Assembly: GCA_031459765.1 (NCBI GenBank)
Contig: JAVKHY010000001.1
Span: forward strand, 347,701 to 411,700
Source of the DNA: Armatimonadota bacterium
GTDB taxonomy: Bacteria; Sysuimicrobiota; Sysuimicrobiia; Sysuimicrobiales; Kaftiobacteriaceae
Direction: 5' to 3'
DNA length: 64,000 nt
The position numbers were made by a program, and so were the translations under genes. The notes under the pieces are model-generated. The model was not told the DNA's origin, did no database searches, and was given only the letters and a program-made list of their open reading frames with translations. This document shows positions 7,348 to 15,308 of this stretch, piece by piece (position 1 is the first letter of the stretch; each line of letters begins with the position of its first letter).

Positions 7348-8873
7348 CTCTGCGCTTTGTGGTGTTCGGTTCCGGCGCGGTGCTGATGGCCCTGGAGATC
7401 GTGGGCAGCCGCGTACTGGCGCCGTACTTCGGCAGTTCGGTTTACGTGTGGGGCAGCCTGATCAGCATTTTCCTGGCCGCCCTCAGCGTCGGCTACTACC
7501 TGGGCGGCGTCGCCGCCGACCGCTGGCCCCGTCCCGGTGTCCTGGCCCTGACGCTGGGCACGGCCGGCGTCCTGATCCTCCTGTTGCCGCCGCTGGCTCG
7601 GCCCATCCTGGAGGCCTTCACGGTCTGGGATCTGGGACCGCGCCTGTCGCCGCTGCTGGCCTCCGTCGTCCTGTTTGCCCTGCCCAGCGTCCTGATGGGC
7701 GCCACCTCGCCCTTTGCCATCAAGCTGGCCGCGACGACGCTGGCCACCGTGGGCAACACCGCCGGCGTCCTGTACGCCATCTCCACCGCCGGGAGCATCG
7801 TGGGAACGCTGCTCACCGCCTTCGTGCTCATTCCGGCGATGGGCGTACGGGCGATTCTCTACACGCTGGGAGGGAGCCTGCTGGTCTTCTCGGCGTTGAT
7901 GGCGATGCTGGCCGCGCGCGGCGTCCGCCGCGCCGCGGCCGCCGTCACGGTGCTCGCCCTCGTCCTCGCCGCCCTCCCCGCCGCCGGGCAGACGCGGTGC
8001 GGCGAGCCCCGCGTGGTGTTCGAGCGCGACACCGTGTATCATCGCATCCGTGTCGCCGAGGACAACTGCTACCGCTGGCTGCACTTCGACCGCTCCCGCC
8101 AGGGCGGCATGTTCCTCACCGACCCGCGGGAGAGCCCGCTGGTCTATCCCGACTACTTCCTGCTAGCCTGGCTGTTCAACCCGAACATCAGGCGCGTGCT
8201 GGTGGTCGGGCTCGGTTCCGGCTCCGTCCCCAAGCGCCTGCTCAGCGACTTCCCGGGCGTGCAGGTGGACTCCGTCGAGCTGGACCCGGTCGTCGTCGAG
8301 GTGGCGAAACGGTACTTCGCCGTCACCGAGGGACCGCGCCACCGCATCTTCGTTCAGGACGGCCGCCAGTACATCCGACGGACGGATACCCCGTACGACC
8401 TGATTGTCATGGACGCCTACCACGCCGAGGGCGTGCCCTTTCATCTCGTCACGCAGGAGTTTTTCCGTCAGGTCAAGGCCAGGCTGACGCCGGGCGGGAT
8501 CGTGGCCGCCAACATCGTCGGGTTCCTGGGCGGCCCGGACAGCAAGCTCTTCAAAGCGATCTACAAGACCTACGCTGCGGAGTTTACGGGGCTGTACCTC
8601 TTTCCCGTGCAGGTCCAGTATTACCCCGAGGAGGATCGGGTGCGCACCATCATCCTCTTCGCCGGGGCCCGGCCGGGGCTCGGCAGGCGTGACCTGACGG
8701 CGACCCTGGGCCAGCTGCGCCGGGAGAAAAAAGTCCCCCCGGCGCTGCGCACCGACTTTCTGGGCGACTTCTATACCCGGCCCGTGGCGACGGACGAGGT
8801 GCCGGTGCTGACCGACGACCGCTCCTTCAGCGACATCCTCCCGGTGTGGGGCTGGGACCCGGAACGCAGGTAG
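7344..8873 (+). CDS. Membrane-anchored spermidine-synthase-like protein
   Basis: 509-residue fusion. The first 200 or so residues are six to seven hydrophobic helices (for example EIVGSRVLAPYFGSSVYVWG, then SIFLAALSVGYYLGG). The C-terminal half is an aminopropyltransferase-like Rossmann domain: VLVVGLGSGSVPKRL, the acidic VELDPVVVEVAKRYF, then VQDGRQYIRR and YDLIVMDAYHAEGVPFHL. Proteins with this layout are annotated as fused MFS/spermidine synthases; the true substrate is rarely known and polyamine synthesis should not be assumed. The GTG start overlaps the serS stop (GTGA). Confidence 0.85.
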   Translation: MTLRFVVFGSGAVLMALEIVGSRVLAPYFGSSVYVWGSLISIFLAALSVGYYLGGVAADRWPRPGVLALTLGTAGVLILLLPPLARPILEAFTVWDLGPRLSPLLASVVLFALPSVLMGATSPFAIKLAATTLATVGNTAGVLYAISTAGSIVGTLLTAFVLIPAMGVRAILYTLGGSLLVFSALMAMLAARGVRRAAAAVTVLALVLAALPAAGQTRCGEPRVVFERDTVYHRIRVAEDNCYRWLHFDRSRQGGMFLTDPRESPLVYPDYFLLAWLFNPNIRRVLVVGLGSGSVPKRLLSDFPGVQVDSVELDPVVVEVAKRYFAVTEGPRHRIFVQDGRQYIRRTDTPYDLIVMDAYHAEGVPFHLVTQEFFRQVKARLTPGGIVAANIVGFLGGPDSKLFKAIYKTYAAEFTGLYLFPVQVQYYPEEDRVRTIILFAGARPGLGRRDLTATLGQLRREKKVPPALRTDFLGDFYTRPVATDEVPVLTDDRSFSDILPVWGWDPERR

Positions 8874-8877
8874 CCGT

Positions 8878-9438
8878 CTACTTGGAGTGCTTGTCTGCGA
8901 CCTTAGTTGCGCCGTAGGCGTCGGGCTTGGTCACGGCCAGGTACCCTGAGCCGGTGACCATGCCGACCACCTCGCGAATGATCCGCTTGGTGTCGCCGTT
9001 GGGGCCGACGTCGAGGTGGATCTCCACCGGTAGTTCGGAGTGGCCGTTGCGGGAGAGCTCGGCGCTGATTAGCCCGGCCGTCTCCAGGGAGAGCGCGGTC
9101 TCGAAGAAGATGCGCTGGCGCAGGCTGTCCATCTTCCGGTTGTACATCTTCCGGTAGAAGTACCGCCCGCCGTGGCCCAGGCGGTGGATGATGACCGCGG
9201 TGACGAAGCAGGTCTGGTCGCTGAGCAGGGAGTCCGTGCCGATGATCAGGTGGTATTTCTGGTCGGGCTCCTCGTTCATGTAGCCCACGAGGTGCTCGAA
9301 CATCTGGCGGAAGCTGAGTCGGCCGAAAGTGGGGCTGACAAACTCCATGGCGCCCCGCGCCGTCTTGGCGGGCCGCCCCGCCGGCGCCGCGCCTGTAGGC
9401 TGCGGCCGGGCGGGTGTTGACGAGCTCTGCGCGTCCAT
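8878..9438 (-). CDS. YkuK/DUF458 family RNase H-like protein
   Basis: 186-residue protein. After a low-complexity Pro/Ala/Ser stretch of 30 residues it matches the YkuK family: FVSPTFGRLSFRQMFEHL, YHLIIGTDSL, FVTAVIIHRLGHGG and EIHLDVGPNGDTKRII. The acidic residues in IIGTDS and LDVGPNGDT are laid out like an RNase H-like metal site. The cellular role is not established. ATG 9438 is chosen over an upstream GTG at 9486 because GGAGA lies just in front. Divergent or convergent neighbours give no further clue. Confidence 0.83.
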   Translation of the reverse strand: MDAQSSSTPARPQPTGAAPAGRPAKTARGAMEFVSPTFGRLSFRQMFEHLVGYMNEEPDQKYHLIIGTDSLLSDQTCFVTAVIIHRLGHGGRYFYRKMYNRKMDSLRQRIFFETALSLETAGLISAELSRNGHSELPVEIHLDVGPNGDTKRIIREVVGMVTGSGYLAVTKPDAYGATKVADKHSK

Positions 9439-9491
9439 GACGATCTCCGTCCATTGAGTATACGGTAGGCGCGCAGCTCCCCGCAATCGGG

Positions 9492-10085
9492 CTAGATCTC
9501 CCTCCGGCCCTCCAGCGCCTTGGCCAGGGTCACTTCGTCGGCGTACTCCAGATCGCCGCCGACCGGCAGCCCGTGGGCCAGGCGCGTGACCTTGATCCCC
9601 AGAGGCTTCAGGATCCTGGCCAGGTAGATGGCCGTGGCCTCGCCCTCCACGCGGGGATTGGTGGCGACGATGACCTCTTTGACCTCACCGCCTTTCACCC
9701 GGGTGAGCAACTCGGCGATTTTCAGGTCGTCGGGCCCGACGCCGTCCAGGGGGGAGATCGCCCCGTGCAGCACGTGGTACCGTCCCTTGAATTCCCGGGT
9801 GCGCTCCATGGCCAGCACATCGCGCGGATCCTCGACGACGCAGATCACCTCGGCGCTGCGGTTCGGGGCGGTGCAGATGGCGCACGGATCGACATCGGTG
9901 ATGTGGAAGCAGATGCTGCAGTGGCGGATGCGGGCCTTGGCGTCGAGGATCGCCTGGCTGAGTCGGGCCACGTCTTCCGCCGGCAGGCCGAGGATGTAGA
10001 AGGCCAGCCGTTGCGCCGTCTTCGGCCCCACCGTGGGCATCTTGCTGAGCTCTTCGATCAGCCGCGCCAGCGGCTCGGCGTACAC
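9492..10085 (-). CDS. recR: Recombination protein RecR
   Basis: 197 residues, the usual RecR length. RecR with RecO loads RecA on gapped DNA. Visible parts in order: an N-terminal helix-hairpin-helix ([20 protein letters not shown]), a four-Cys zinc finger ([16 protein letters not shown]), and the Toprim domain ([35 protein letters not shown]). The C terminus is [20 protein letters not shown], which is nearly invariant. It is the last gene of dnaX-ybaB-recR, 14 bases after ybaB, as in many bacteria. Confidence 0.98.
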   Translation of the reverse strand: MYAEPLARLIEELSKMPTVGPKTAQRLAFYILGLPAEDVARLSQAILDAKARIRHCSICFHITDVDPCAICTAPNRSAEVICVVEDPRDVLAMERTREFKGRYHVLHGAISPLDGVGPDDLKIAELLTRVKGGEVKEVIVATNPRVEGEATAIYLARILKPLGIKVTRLAHGLPVGGDLEYADEVTLAKALEGRREI

Positions 10086-10099
10086 CGGACGTCCGCCCT

Positions 10100-10414
10100 C
10101 TAGATCAGGCCCGGCGGCAGCGGCAGCCCGCCCGTGACGGTCCGCATCTTCTCTTCCGCTCTGGTGCGCGCCGCCCGCTGCACTTCGGTGAGGGCGGCGA
10201 GGATGAGGTCCTGGAGCATGGTCACATCCGAAGGATCCACGACGGAGGGGTCGATCCGGATCTCCTGGATCTCCCCGTGCAGATTGGCCACGGCGCGCAC
10301 CACCCCGCCGCCGGCCGTGGCCTCCACGCGTTCCCCTTTCATCTCCTCCTGCACGCGGGCCATCTCGGCCTGGAGCTTCTGCACCTGCTTCATCATCTTC
10401 CCGAGGTCACGCAT
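10100..10414 (-). CDS. ybaB: YbaB/EbfC family nucleoid-associated protein
   Basis: 104-residue DNA-binding dimer that coats DNA and usually sits between dnaX and recR, as here. The N-terminal helix is [20 protein letters not shown], followed by the beta motif [20 protein letters not shown] and a C-terminal helical part. The start is ATG 10414 (MRDLGKMM); longer readings add residues with no family resemblance. The first eight bases overlap the end of dnaX, suggesting coupled translation. Confidence 0.95.
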   Translation of the reverse strand: MRDLGKMMKQVQKLQAEMARVQEEMKGERVEATAGGGVVRAVANLHGEIQEIRIDPSVVDPSDVTMLQDLILAALTEVQRAARTRAEEKMRTVTGGLPLPPGLI

Positions 10415-12167
10415 CCTTGATCTCCACGACGTGGCCCCCGAACAACTCCACCGCCCTGGCCACAAGCGGGTCGCTCTGGACCGTGATCGCCGGCCCGGTG
10501 GGGGCCGGGGGCGCCGCGTCGTCGAGGACGGTGCAGCGCAGGCGCAGGTGGTGACGCAGGACGCGCTCGACGGCGCCTTCCACGACGGAACGGTTCTCCG
10601 GACGGTGCAGGTTGTCCCGATGGAAATTGTATCCCTGGCGGAGGCCGATCACGAGGTGGTCGTCCTCGACGGCCAGCGGTACGCCCTCGATCAACAGCGC
10701 GTGGCAGAACATCTTCGTGCGCTTGACTTCCTCCAGGATGCGGGCCCAGGACCGGCGGACGTCCTCGATCCCCACGGCGGGAACGGGTGGTTCAGGCGCG
10801 ACTCCCGGAGGCGAGGCCACGGCGGCGCCGACCGAGGCCGGAGCGGCCGCGGGCGGCGGAGCGGTCGCGGCGTTCTGCGGCCCCTCGGAGGGGGGTCTGC
10901 GCGGTGCGCGCGAAGGACGCTCCGCGGCGCGGGAGGGTTGCTCGGCGGCCGGTTCGCGCTCCGGGAGCGGCAGGGGAGGGGTAGCCGGCGTCTGACGCGC
11001 CGGCGGTGGAGTCCCGGGGGCCGTGCCCAGCCGTTCCTCCAGGGCATAGAGGCGCGTGCGGAGTCCCTCCAGCGTCGGATCCATCTCCGGCCGGCACAGC
11101 CGGATCAGCGCGACCTCCAGGGCCAGCCGGGGCTGCGGGCTCCAGCGGGCTTCCGCATCGGCGGCGGAGAGCACGTTGAGCGCGCGCAGGATCTCCGGAA
11201 GGTCGATCCTGCCGGCCTGCGCCTGCAGCGCCTGCAGCCGCCCTTCGGTCGTGTCCAGGACCTCCCCGCGGCCTCCTGTCCGGAGCACCAGCAGGTCGCG
11301 GAAGTGGTCGAGCAGCGTGCGCAGCACCTGGCGCACGTCCTTGCCTTCGTTGATGACCTGCCCCACCAGTTCCAGCGCCGCCGGCGCGTCGTGGGCCACG
11401 ATGGCGTCGGCCAGGCGCAGCGAGACATCCTCGGGCAGGAGGCCGAGCAGGGCCTGCACGTCGGCGGCGGTGATCGGTCCTTGCGCAAAGGCGGCGAGCT
11501 GGTCGAGGATCGACTCCGCGTCCCGGACCGACCCGTCGGCCGCGGCGACGATCAGCGCCAGTGCGGGATCGTCGATGGCGAACCCCTCGGTGGCGGCGAT
11601 GTGGCGCAGGCGGGCGATGATCTCCTTCTGAGAGACACGGCGGAAGTCGAAGCGCTGGCACCGGGACAGGATGGTCGCCGGGAGGCGGTGCGGCTCGGTG
11701 GTGACGAGGACCAGGACGGCGTGCTCGGGGGGTTCTTCCAGGGTCTTGAGCAGCGCATTCGCCGCCTCCGGGGTCAGCATGTGCGCTTCGTCGATGATGT
11801 AGACTTTCTTGCGTCCTTCGGTGGGGGCCAGGCGGATCCGGTCCCGCAGTTCGCGGATCTCCTCGATGCCGCGGTTGCTGGCCGCGTCGATCTCGATGAC
11901 GTCCACAGAGTACCCGCCGGCGATGGCCTGGCAGTTGGGGCAGGTGTTGTCGGGGGTGGGCGTAGGCCCCTGCAGGCAGTTCAGCGCCTTGGCCAGGATG
12001 CGCGCCGTGGTGGTCTTGCCCGTCCCGCGGTGGCCCGCGAACAGGTAGGCGTGCACGACCCGGCCGGTGCGGATGGCGTTCTGCAGGGTCCGCGTGACGC
12101 GTTCCTGGCCGATCACCTCCTCAAAGGTCTGGGGCCGCCACTTCCGGTAAAAGGACAGGTGGGACAT
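10407..12167 (-). CDS. dnaX: DNA polymerase III subunit gamma/tau
   Basis: Clamp-loader ATPase of the replisome, 586 residues. The AAA+ core has Walker A GHRGTGKTTTA, a zinc knuckle (CLQ...CPNC), DAASNRGIEEIRELRD, Walker B VYIIDEAHML and the Arg-finger region LSRCQRFDF. A Pro/Ala/Arg-rich linker follows, then a C-terminal tau-like domain (VRRSWARILEEVKR...). First gene of the dnaX-ybaB-recR run. No clear slippery A-run for programmed gamma production is seen. The upstream opposite-strand gene for a CPBP protease separates it from the SRP RNA gene, which is adjacent to dnaX in Bacillus. Confidence 0.97.
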   Translation of the reverse strand: MSHLSFYRKWRPQTFEEVIGQERVTRTLQNAIRTGRVVHAYLFAGHRGTGKTTTARILAKALNCLQGPTPTPDNTCPNCQAIAGGYSVDVIEIDAASNRGIEEIRELRDRIRLAPTEGRKKVYIIDEAHMLTPEAANALLKTLEEPPEHAVLVLVTTEPHRLPATILSRCQRFDFRRVSQKEIIARLRHIAATEGFAIDDPALALIVAAADGSVRDAESILDQLAAFAQGPITAADVQALLGLLPEDVSLRLADAIVAHDAPAALELVGQVINEGKDVRQVLRTLLDHFRDLLVLRTGGRGEVLDTTEGRLQALQAQAGRIDLPEILRALNVLSAADAEARWSPQPRLALEVALIRLCRPEMDPTLEGLRTRLYALEERLGTAPGTPPPARQTPATPPLPLPEREPAAEQPSRAAERPSRAPRRPPSEGPQNAATAPPPAAAPASVGAAVASPPGVAPEPPVPAVGIEDVRRSWARILEEVKRTKMFCHALLIEGVPLAVEDDHLVIGLRQGYNFHRDNLHRPENRSVVEGAVERVLRHHLRLRCTVLDDAAPPAPTGPAITVQSDPLVARAVELFGGHVVEIKDA

Positions 12168-12283
12168 GCACGCCTCCGGGGATACGCAGGTGTGGTGCTC
12201 TCTTCGCCGGAGCGGAAAGTCTCTCCTTGCCTGCGCGCCGTGCGCGCAAGGAGGCCTGTTCGGAGGCAGCGAAGCATCGGGGA

Positions 12284-13273
12284 GTGCCCCTTTCGCCCGA
12301 GCTGGCCGTCTTCCTCATCGTCTCCGCCCTGGCCGCCACCTGGGTCCACACTGACTACCGGTCCCGGACCGACGGACCGTTGTGGGAGCGGATCGCCTGG
12401 TGGCTGGGCACGCTCCTGGCCCTGCCCATTTTCCTCCCCATCTACCTCGTGGCGGCCCGGCCGCCCGGCCGCCTGGTGCGCTGCCCGTCGTGCGGGCGAC
12501 TGACCCTGGCCCACCGCGCCGCGTGCCGCCATTGCGGCAACGCCATCGCCTTCGAACCCGGCCCGCGCCTGTGGGGTCTGTCCGAGGTGGCGGGGATCAG
12601 TCTCGCCTTCATCCTCACCCTGGCACTTGTGGCGCAGACGCTGGGCGTGGGGCCGGAGGTCTCGTTGCCGGAACTGGTGGCCTTCGCCACCCTCCAGAAC
12701 GCCCTGTTCATCGGCCTCACCCTCTACGTGGCGCGCATCCGCTACCGCCTGCCCGCCGCCACGCTGGGCCTGAGGGCGCAGCGGTGGCCCCTGTGGGTGG
12801 CCGGCGGTCTGATCGCCGGCGCCCTGTCCGTCCCGGTGAGCACCGGCGCCGAAGACCTGGCCATCACCATCATCGCCTTCTTCACCGGACGGGCCAGGGC
12901 GGAGGCGATGGCGGAGGAGGAGCATCTCAGGGACGTGCTGACCGGCATCCTGCAGGGACCGCTGACGGCGGGCCAGATCGTGTTGATCTTCCTCCTGCTC
13001 TGCGCGCTCGTGCCGGTGGGGGAGGAACTGTTCTTCCGCGGATTCGTCTACGGCGCCCTGCGCCGATGGGGAATCCCGCTGGCCAACGTCCTCTCCGCTT
13101 TCTTCTTCGCCGCCGTCCACCACCAGGTGGTGCACTTCCTGCCCGTCTTCCTCCTGGGGATCATCCTCGCCTGGCTGTACGAGCGCACCGGCTCGCTGCT
13201 GCCGGCGATGCTGGTGCACGCCCTGAACAATGCCGTGGCCATCCTGCAGACCCTCTACGGCTGGAAGTTCTGA
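12284..13273 (+). CDS. CPBP family intramembrane metalloprotease with zinc ribbon
   Basis: Integral-membrane protease-like protein (Rce1/Abi family). Hydrophobic helices near the N terminus flank a zinc-ribbon-like CPSCG...CRHCGN segment. The C-terminal half has the CPBP motifs: EELFFRGFVYGAL (glutamates and Arg), FFAAVHHQ (His) and HALNNAVA (second His/Asn). Such proteins cleave membrane peptides or prenylated-type substrates; the target is unknown. GTG 12284 is preferred because it leads straight into the first helix; the frame is open back to ATG 12227. It runs opposite to dnaX and the SRP RNA gene, sitting between them. Confidence 0.85.
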   Translation: MPLSPELAVFLIVSALAATWVHTDYRSRTDGPLWERIAWWLGTLLALPIFLPIYLVAARPPGRLVRCPSCGRLTLAHRAACRHCGNAIAFEPGPRLWGLSEVAGISLAFILTLALVAQTLGVGPEVSLPELVAFATLQNALFIGLTLYVARIRYRLPAATLGLRAQRWPLWVAGGLIAGALSVPVSTGAEDLAITIIAFFTGRARAEAMAEEEHLRDVLTGILQGPLTAGQIVLIFLLLCALVPVGEELFFRGFVYGALRRWGIPLANVLSAFFFAAVHHQVVHFLPVFLLGIILAWLYERTGSLLPAMLVHALNNAVAILQTLYGWKF

Positions 13274-13327
13274 GCCGGCTGGAAGAGCTGACGGCCTCCG
13301 GCCCGGGCCGGAGGGCGCCGGGTTCGG

Positions 13328-13594
13328 CCGTGCACCCGCCGTCGTCGACCGCCCTCCAGGCGGCTTCGGCGCCGCCGGCTCGGACCAGGTCTCCCCGCGG
13401 CACACGAGAGCCCTGACGTACCGTTGCTTCCTTCCGGACCTGGCGGGGTTGGTCAGATCTCGTTGCGCGGGACCCGGTCGTCGTCGCCGCGTGCGCCGGC
13501 CCGGCCCTGCAGAGCAGCGTCTCGGGCGGGAGTTCAGCCCCGCTGTAGCGGATTGCGGGTACAGGGAACCGCTAGCTCCCCGCCTAGCACGGCC
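13328..13594 (-). ncRNA. ffs/scr: Signal recognition particle RNA, large (Bacillus) type
   Basis: About 267 nt. The domain IV loop is unmistakable: CCAGGTCCGGAAGGAAGCA at about 13443-13425. The 5' part reads GGCCGTGCTAGGCGGGGAG then GGTTCCCTGTACCCGCAATC, the conserved Alu-domain sequence of Bacillus scRNA. The 3' end, GGTGCACGGCC, pairs with the 5' GGCCGTG to close the long helix. Presence of the Alu domain separates it from the short 4.5S type of E. coli. The ends are set by the closing pairing and may be off by a few bases. It lies near dnaX as in Gram-positives. Confidence 0.93.
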
Positions 13595-13656
13595 GTCTCC
13601 ATTGTACACCCGGCGCGCCCGCAGACGCCCCCGCGGGCGGAGGACGCCGGGGCCGC

Positions 13657-14205
13657 CTAGCGGGGGAGGAGGAGCCGGATCCGCTGCGGCGGCCAGTAGA
13701 TGAGGATGGCCTGGCCCACGATCTTGTCTTTCTTCAGGGCGCCGAAGGAGCGGCTGTCCTCGCTGTTGTTGCGGTTGTCGCCCATGACGAAGACCGCATC
13801 CGCCGGGACGGTGACGGGACCGAAGTCCCCCTGCGGCACCCCATTCACGTACGGTTCGGCCACCGGCATGTTGTTGATGAAGAGCCTGCCCTCTCTGAGT
13901 TCCAGCCGATCCCCCGGAAGGGCGACGATGCGTTTGATGTAGTTGCGCTCGGGGTTGAGGGGGTACCGCAGGACGATCACGTCGCCGCGGCGGGGCTGCC
14001 GCAGGCGGTGCAGGAATTTGTCCACCAGCACACGATCGTGGGGGAGCAGCGTGGGCTCCATGGAGTACTGCTCCACCTGGAAGGCCTGCGCCACGGAGAC
14101 CATGATCAGCTGCGCCAGGATGAAGGCGATGATCAGGGTCTTGGCGAACTCCCACAACCCGCCCGCCGCCCTGCGCCAGATGGGCCTCGTCGAGGGTGCT
14201 TCCAT
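13657..14205 (-). CDS. lepB: Signal peptidase I
   Basis: 182-residue inner-membrane serine protease that removes signal peptides from secreted proteins. One N-terminal membrane helix (residues 18-40) is followed by box B with the catalytic Ser (QYSMEPTL, Ser48), box D with the catalytic Lys (NYIKRIVALPGDRLELREG, Lys91) and box E (FVMGDNRNNSEDSR). Short, single-helix form as in Gram-positives and thermophiles. ATG 14205 is chosen; the frame stays open upstream but that part is Arg/Ala-rich noise and would overlap the CRP-type site. Confidence 0.96.
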   Translation of the reverse strand: MEAPSTRPIWRRAAGGLWEFAKTLIIAFILAQLIMVSVAQAFQVEQYSMEPTLLPHDRVLVDKFLHRLRQPRRGDVIVLRYPLNPERNYIKRIVALPGDRLELREGRLFINNMPVAEPYVNGVPQGDFGPVTVPADAVFVMGDNRNNSEDSRSFGALKKDKIVGQAILIYWPPQRIRLLLPR

Positions 14206-14289
14206 AGAGCGTGTCCTATCATAGCGGCCGGCCATCGGGACCGTCAATTGCGCGTCCCGCCCTGCGGCGCCGGCCGCCCACAGCCCGAC

Positions 14290-14305
14290 TGTGATCTGCG
14301 TCACA
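14290..14305. promoter_or_regulatory. Perfect CRP/FNR-family operator
   Basis: TGTGATCTGCGTCACA: two perfect half-sites, TGTGA and TCACA, spaced by six bases, the consensus for cAMP receptor protein. It lies between divergent lepB (start 14205) and a small plus-strand gene (start 14385), and about 300 bp from a broken CRP-family gene whose recognition helix keeps the matching Arg-Glu-x3-Arg pattern. Confidence 0.7.
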
Positions 14306-14384
14306 CTCCGCCCGTGACGATGGTCATCGTCCCGACCCGCTGTAGTGGTTAGGCTGTGTTCATAGATCAAGGCGAGGGCGACCA

Positions 14385-14600
14385 ATGCAGAACCACTACG
14401 CGGTCGAACGATTCGTCCAGGAACGCCACCGGGAGGCGCTGGCGATCGCCGAGGTGCAGGCCCTGCGACGCCGGGCCACTTCCGCCCGGCGCGCCCGCCG
14501 CTGGGCGGGTCTGCTGCGGTGGTTGCGCGCAGTCTCTGCCGCAGCGGTCCTCCATCCCGGTGAAGGTGCCCGGATGGCGGGGTCTGTCCGCGAGCCCTAA
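14385..14600 (+). CDS. Small basic protein of unknown function
   Basis: 71 codons, starting MQNHYAVERFVQERHREALA, with an Arg-rich middle and no recognised domain. The N-terminal helix pattern resembles very small proteins found near regulators in high-G+C bacteria, but I cannot name a family. GGCGAGGG precedes the ATG, and a perfect TGTGA-N6-TCACA site lies 80 bp upstream, so expression under a CRP-type regulator is plausible. Its stop overlaps the end of the opposite-strand CRP-family gene by four bases. May be a chance frame. Confidence 0.42.
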   Translation: MQNHYAVERFVQERHREALAIAEVQALRRRATSARRARRWAGLLRWLRAVSAAAVLHPGEGARMAGSVREP

Positions 14601-15129
14601 GAGATCCGCTGCCGCAGACGGGGCGTGTCCAGCAGAGCGATCTTCCGCCCGCGGAGTTCCAGCAGCCCCTGGGAGCGGAAGGAGGCCAGCGCGCGGTTCA
14701 CCCGCTCGCGGGTCGCGCCCACCATGGTGGCCAGGTCGGTCTGGGTGAGGTCAAAGTCGATCTCGACCCCGCCGTCCGTCCCGACCCCGTAGCGGTCGGC
14801 CATCTCCAGAAGTATGCGGGCCAGGCGGGCGTGGACGTCCAGATAGGCCAGGCTCTCCGCGTACTCGGTGACGTGGCGCAGGCGGGTGCTGAGCAGCGCG
14901 ATCAGGGCGATGGCGAACTGCGGTGTGGCCCCTGCATACTGCAGGAACTCCTGGCGGCTGAAGGTGTAGACCGTGGTGTCCTCGAGACCTGATCCTTGTG
15001 GAAGATCACGGTGCCCCGCCGGAAGGTGCGCCGGCGCAGTTGCCGGACCAGCCCGGTCAGCGTGGCATCGTCCAGCGCGGTAAACAGCGGGACCCGCTTC
15101 AGCAGTGCGCCTAACTCCGCCCCCGCCAT
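14597..15129 (-). pseudogene. CRP/FNR-family regulator with internal deletion and frameshift
   Basis: The N-terminal part is in one frame (MAGAELGALLKRVPLFTALD, ending FRRGTVIFHKD) and the rest is in another (LEDTTVYTFSRQEFLQY, then dimerisation helix and wHTH). At about 14985-15000 the sequence jumps from FHK directly to LEDTTVYT. In family members these points are separated by about 60 residues holding most of the beta barrel and phosphate-binding cassette, so roughly 170-180 bases are missing and the frame is lost. The wHTH is intact (TQTDLATMVGATRERVNRAL), with Arg-Glu-x3-Arg as in E. coli CRP. A 180-codon frame starting at 15139 could still express the dimerisation and DNA-binding parts. 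Real decay or an assembly deletion are both possible. Confidence 0.8.
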
Positions 15130-15215
15130 CGTGGGCCAACCCTTCGGGAGAAGGCGGGGAGCTTCCTTCGAAAGTTTACGATCGGGAGCACCTGGGGTAT
15201 CATGAGGACGCGTGC

Positions 15216-15307
15216 GGTGAGGTGCAGGAGCCCGGCTGAACTGGCGGCACTGGAAATGCCGTAGGGGCGCAAGCCTCTCGAGGGTTCAAATCCCTCCCTC
15301 ACCGCCA
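15216..15307 (+). tRNA. tRNA-Ser (anticodon GGA)
   Basis: Acceptor GGTGAGG pairs with CCTCACC, followed by G and an encoded CCA. Anticodon arm CGGCA-CTGGAAA-TGCCG gives GGA, reading UCC/UCU. The long variable arm (AGGGGCGCAAGCCTCT) and the T-arm GAGGG-TTCAAAT-CCCTC mark a class II serine tRNA. Its CCA ends one base before the stop of the opposite-strand cyclase gene. Confidence 0.96.
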
Positions 15308-15308
15308 G

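Noticed and set aside
15216-15307. The long tRNA as a selenocysteine tRNA
   Set aside because: It has a 7-bp acceptor stem and the anticodon is GGA, not TCA, so it is an ordinary tRNA-Ser.
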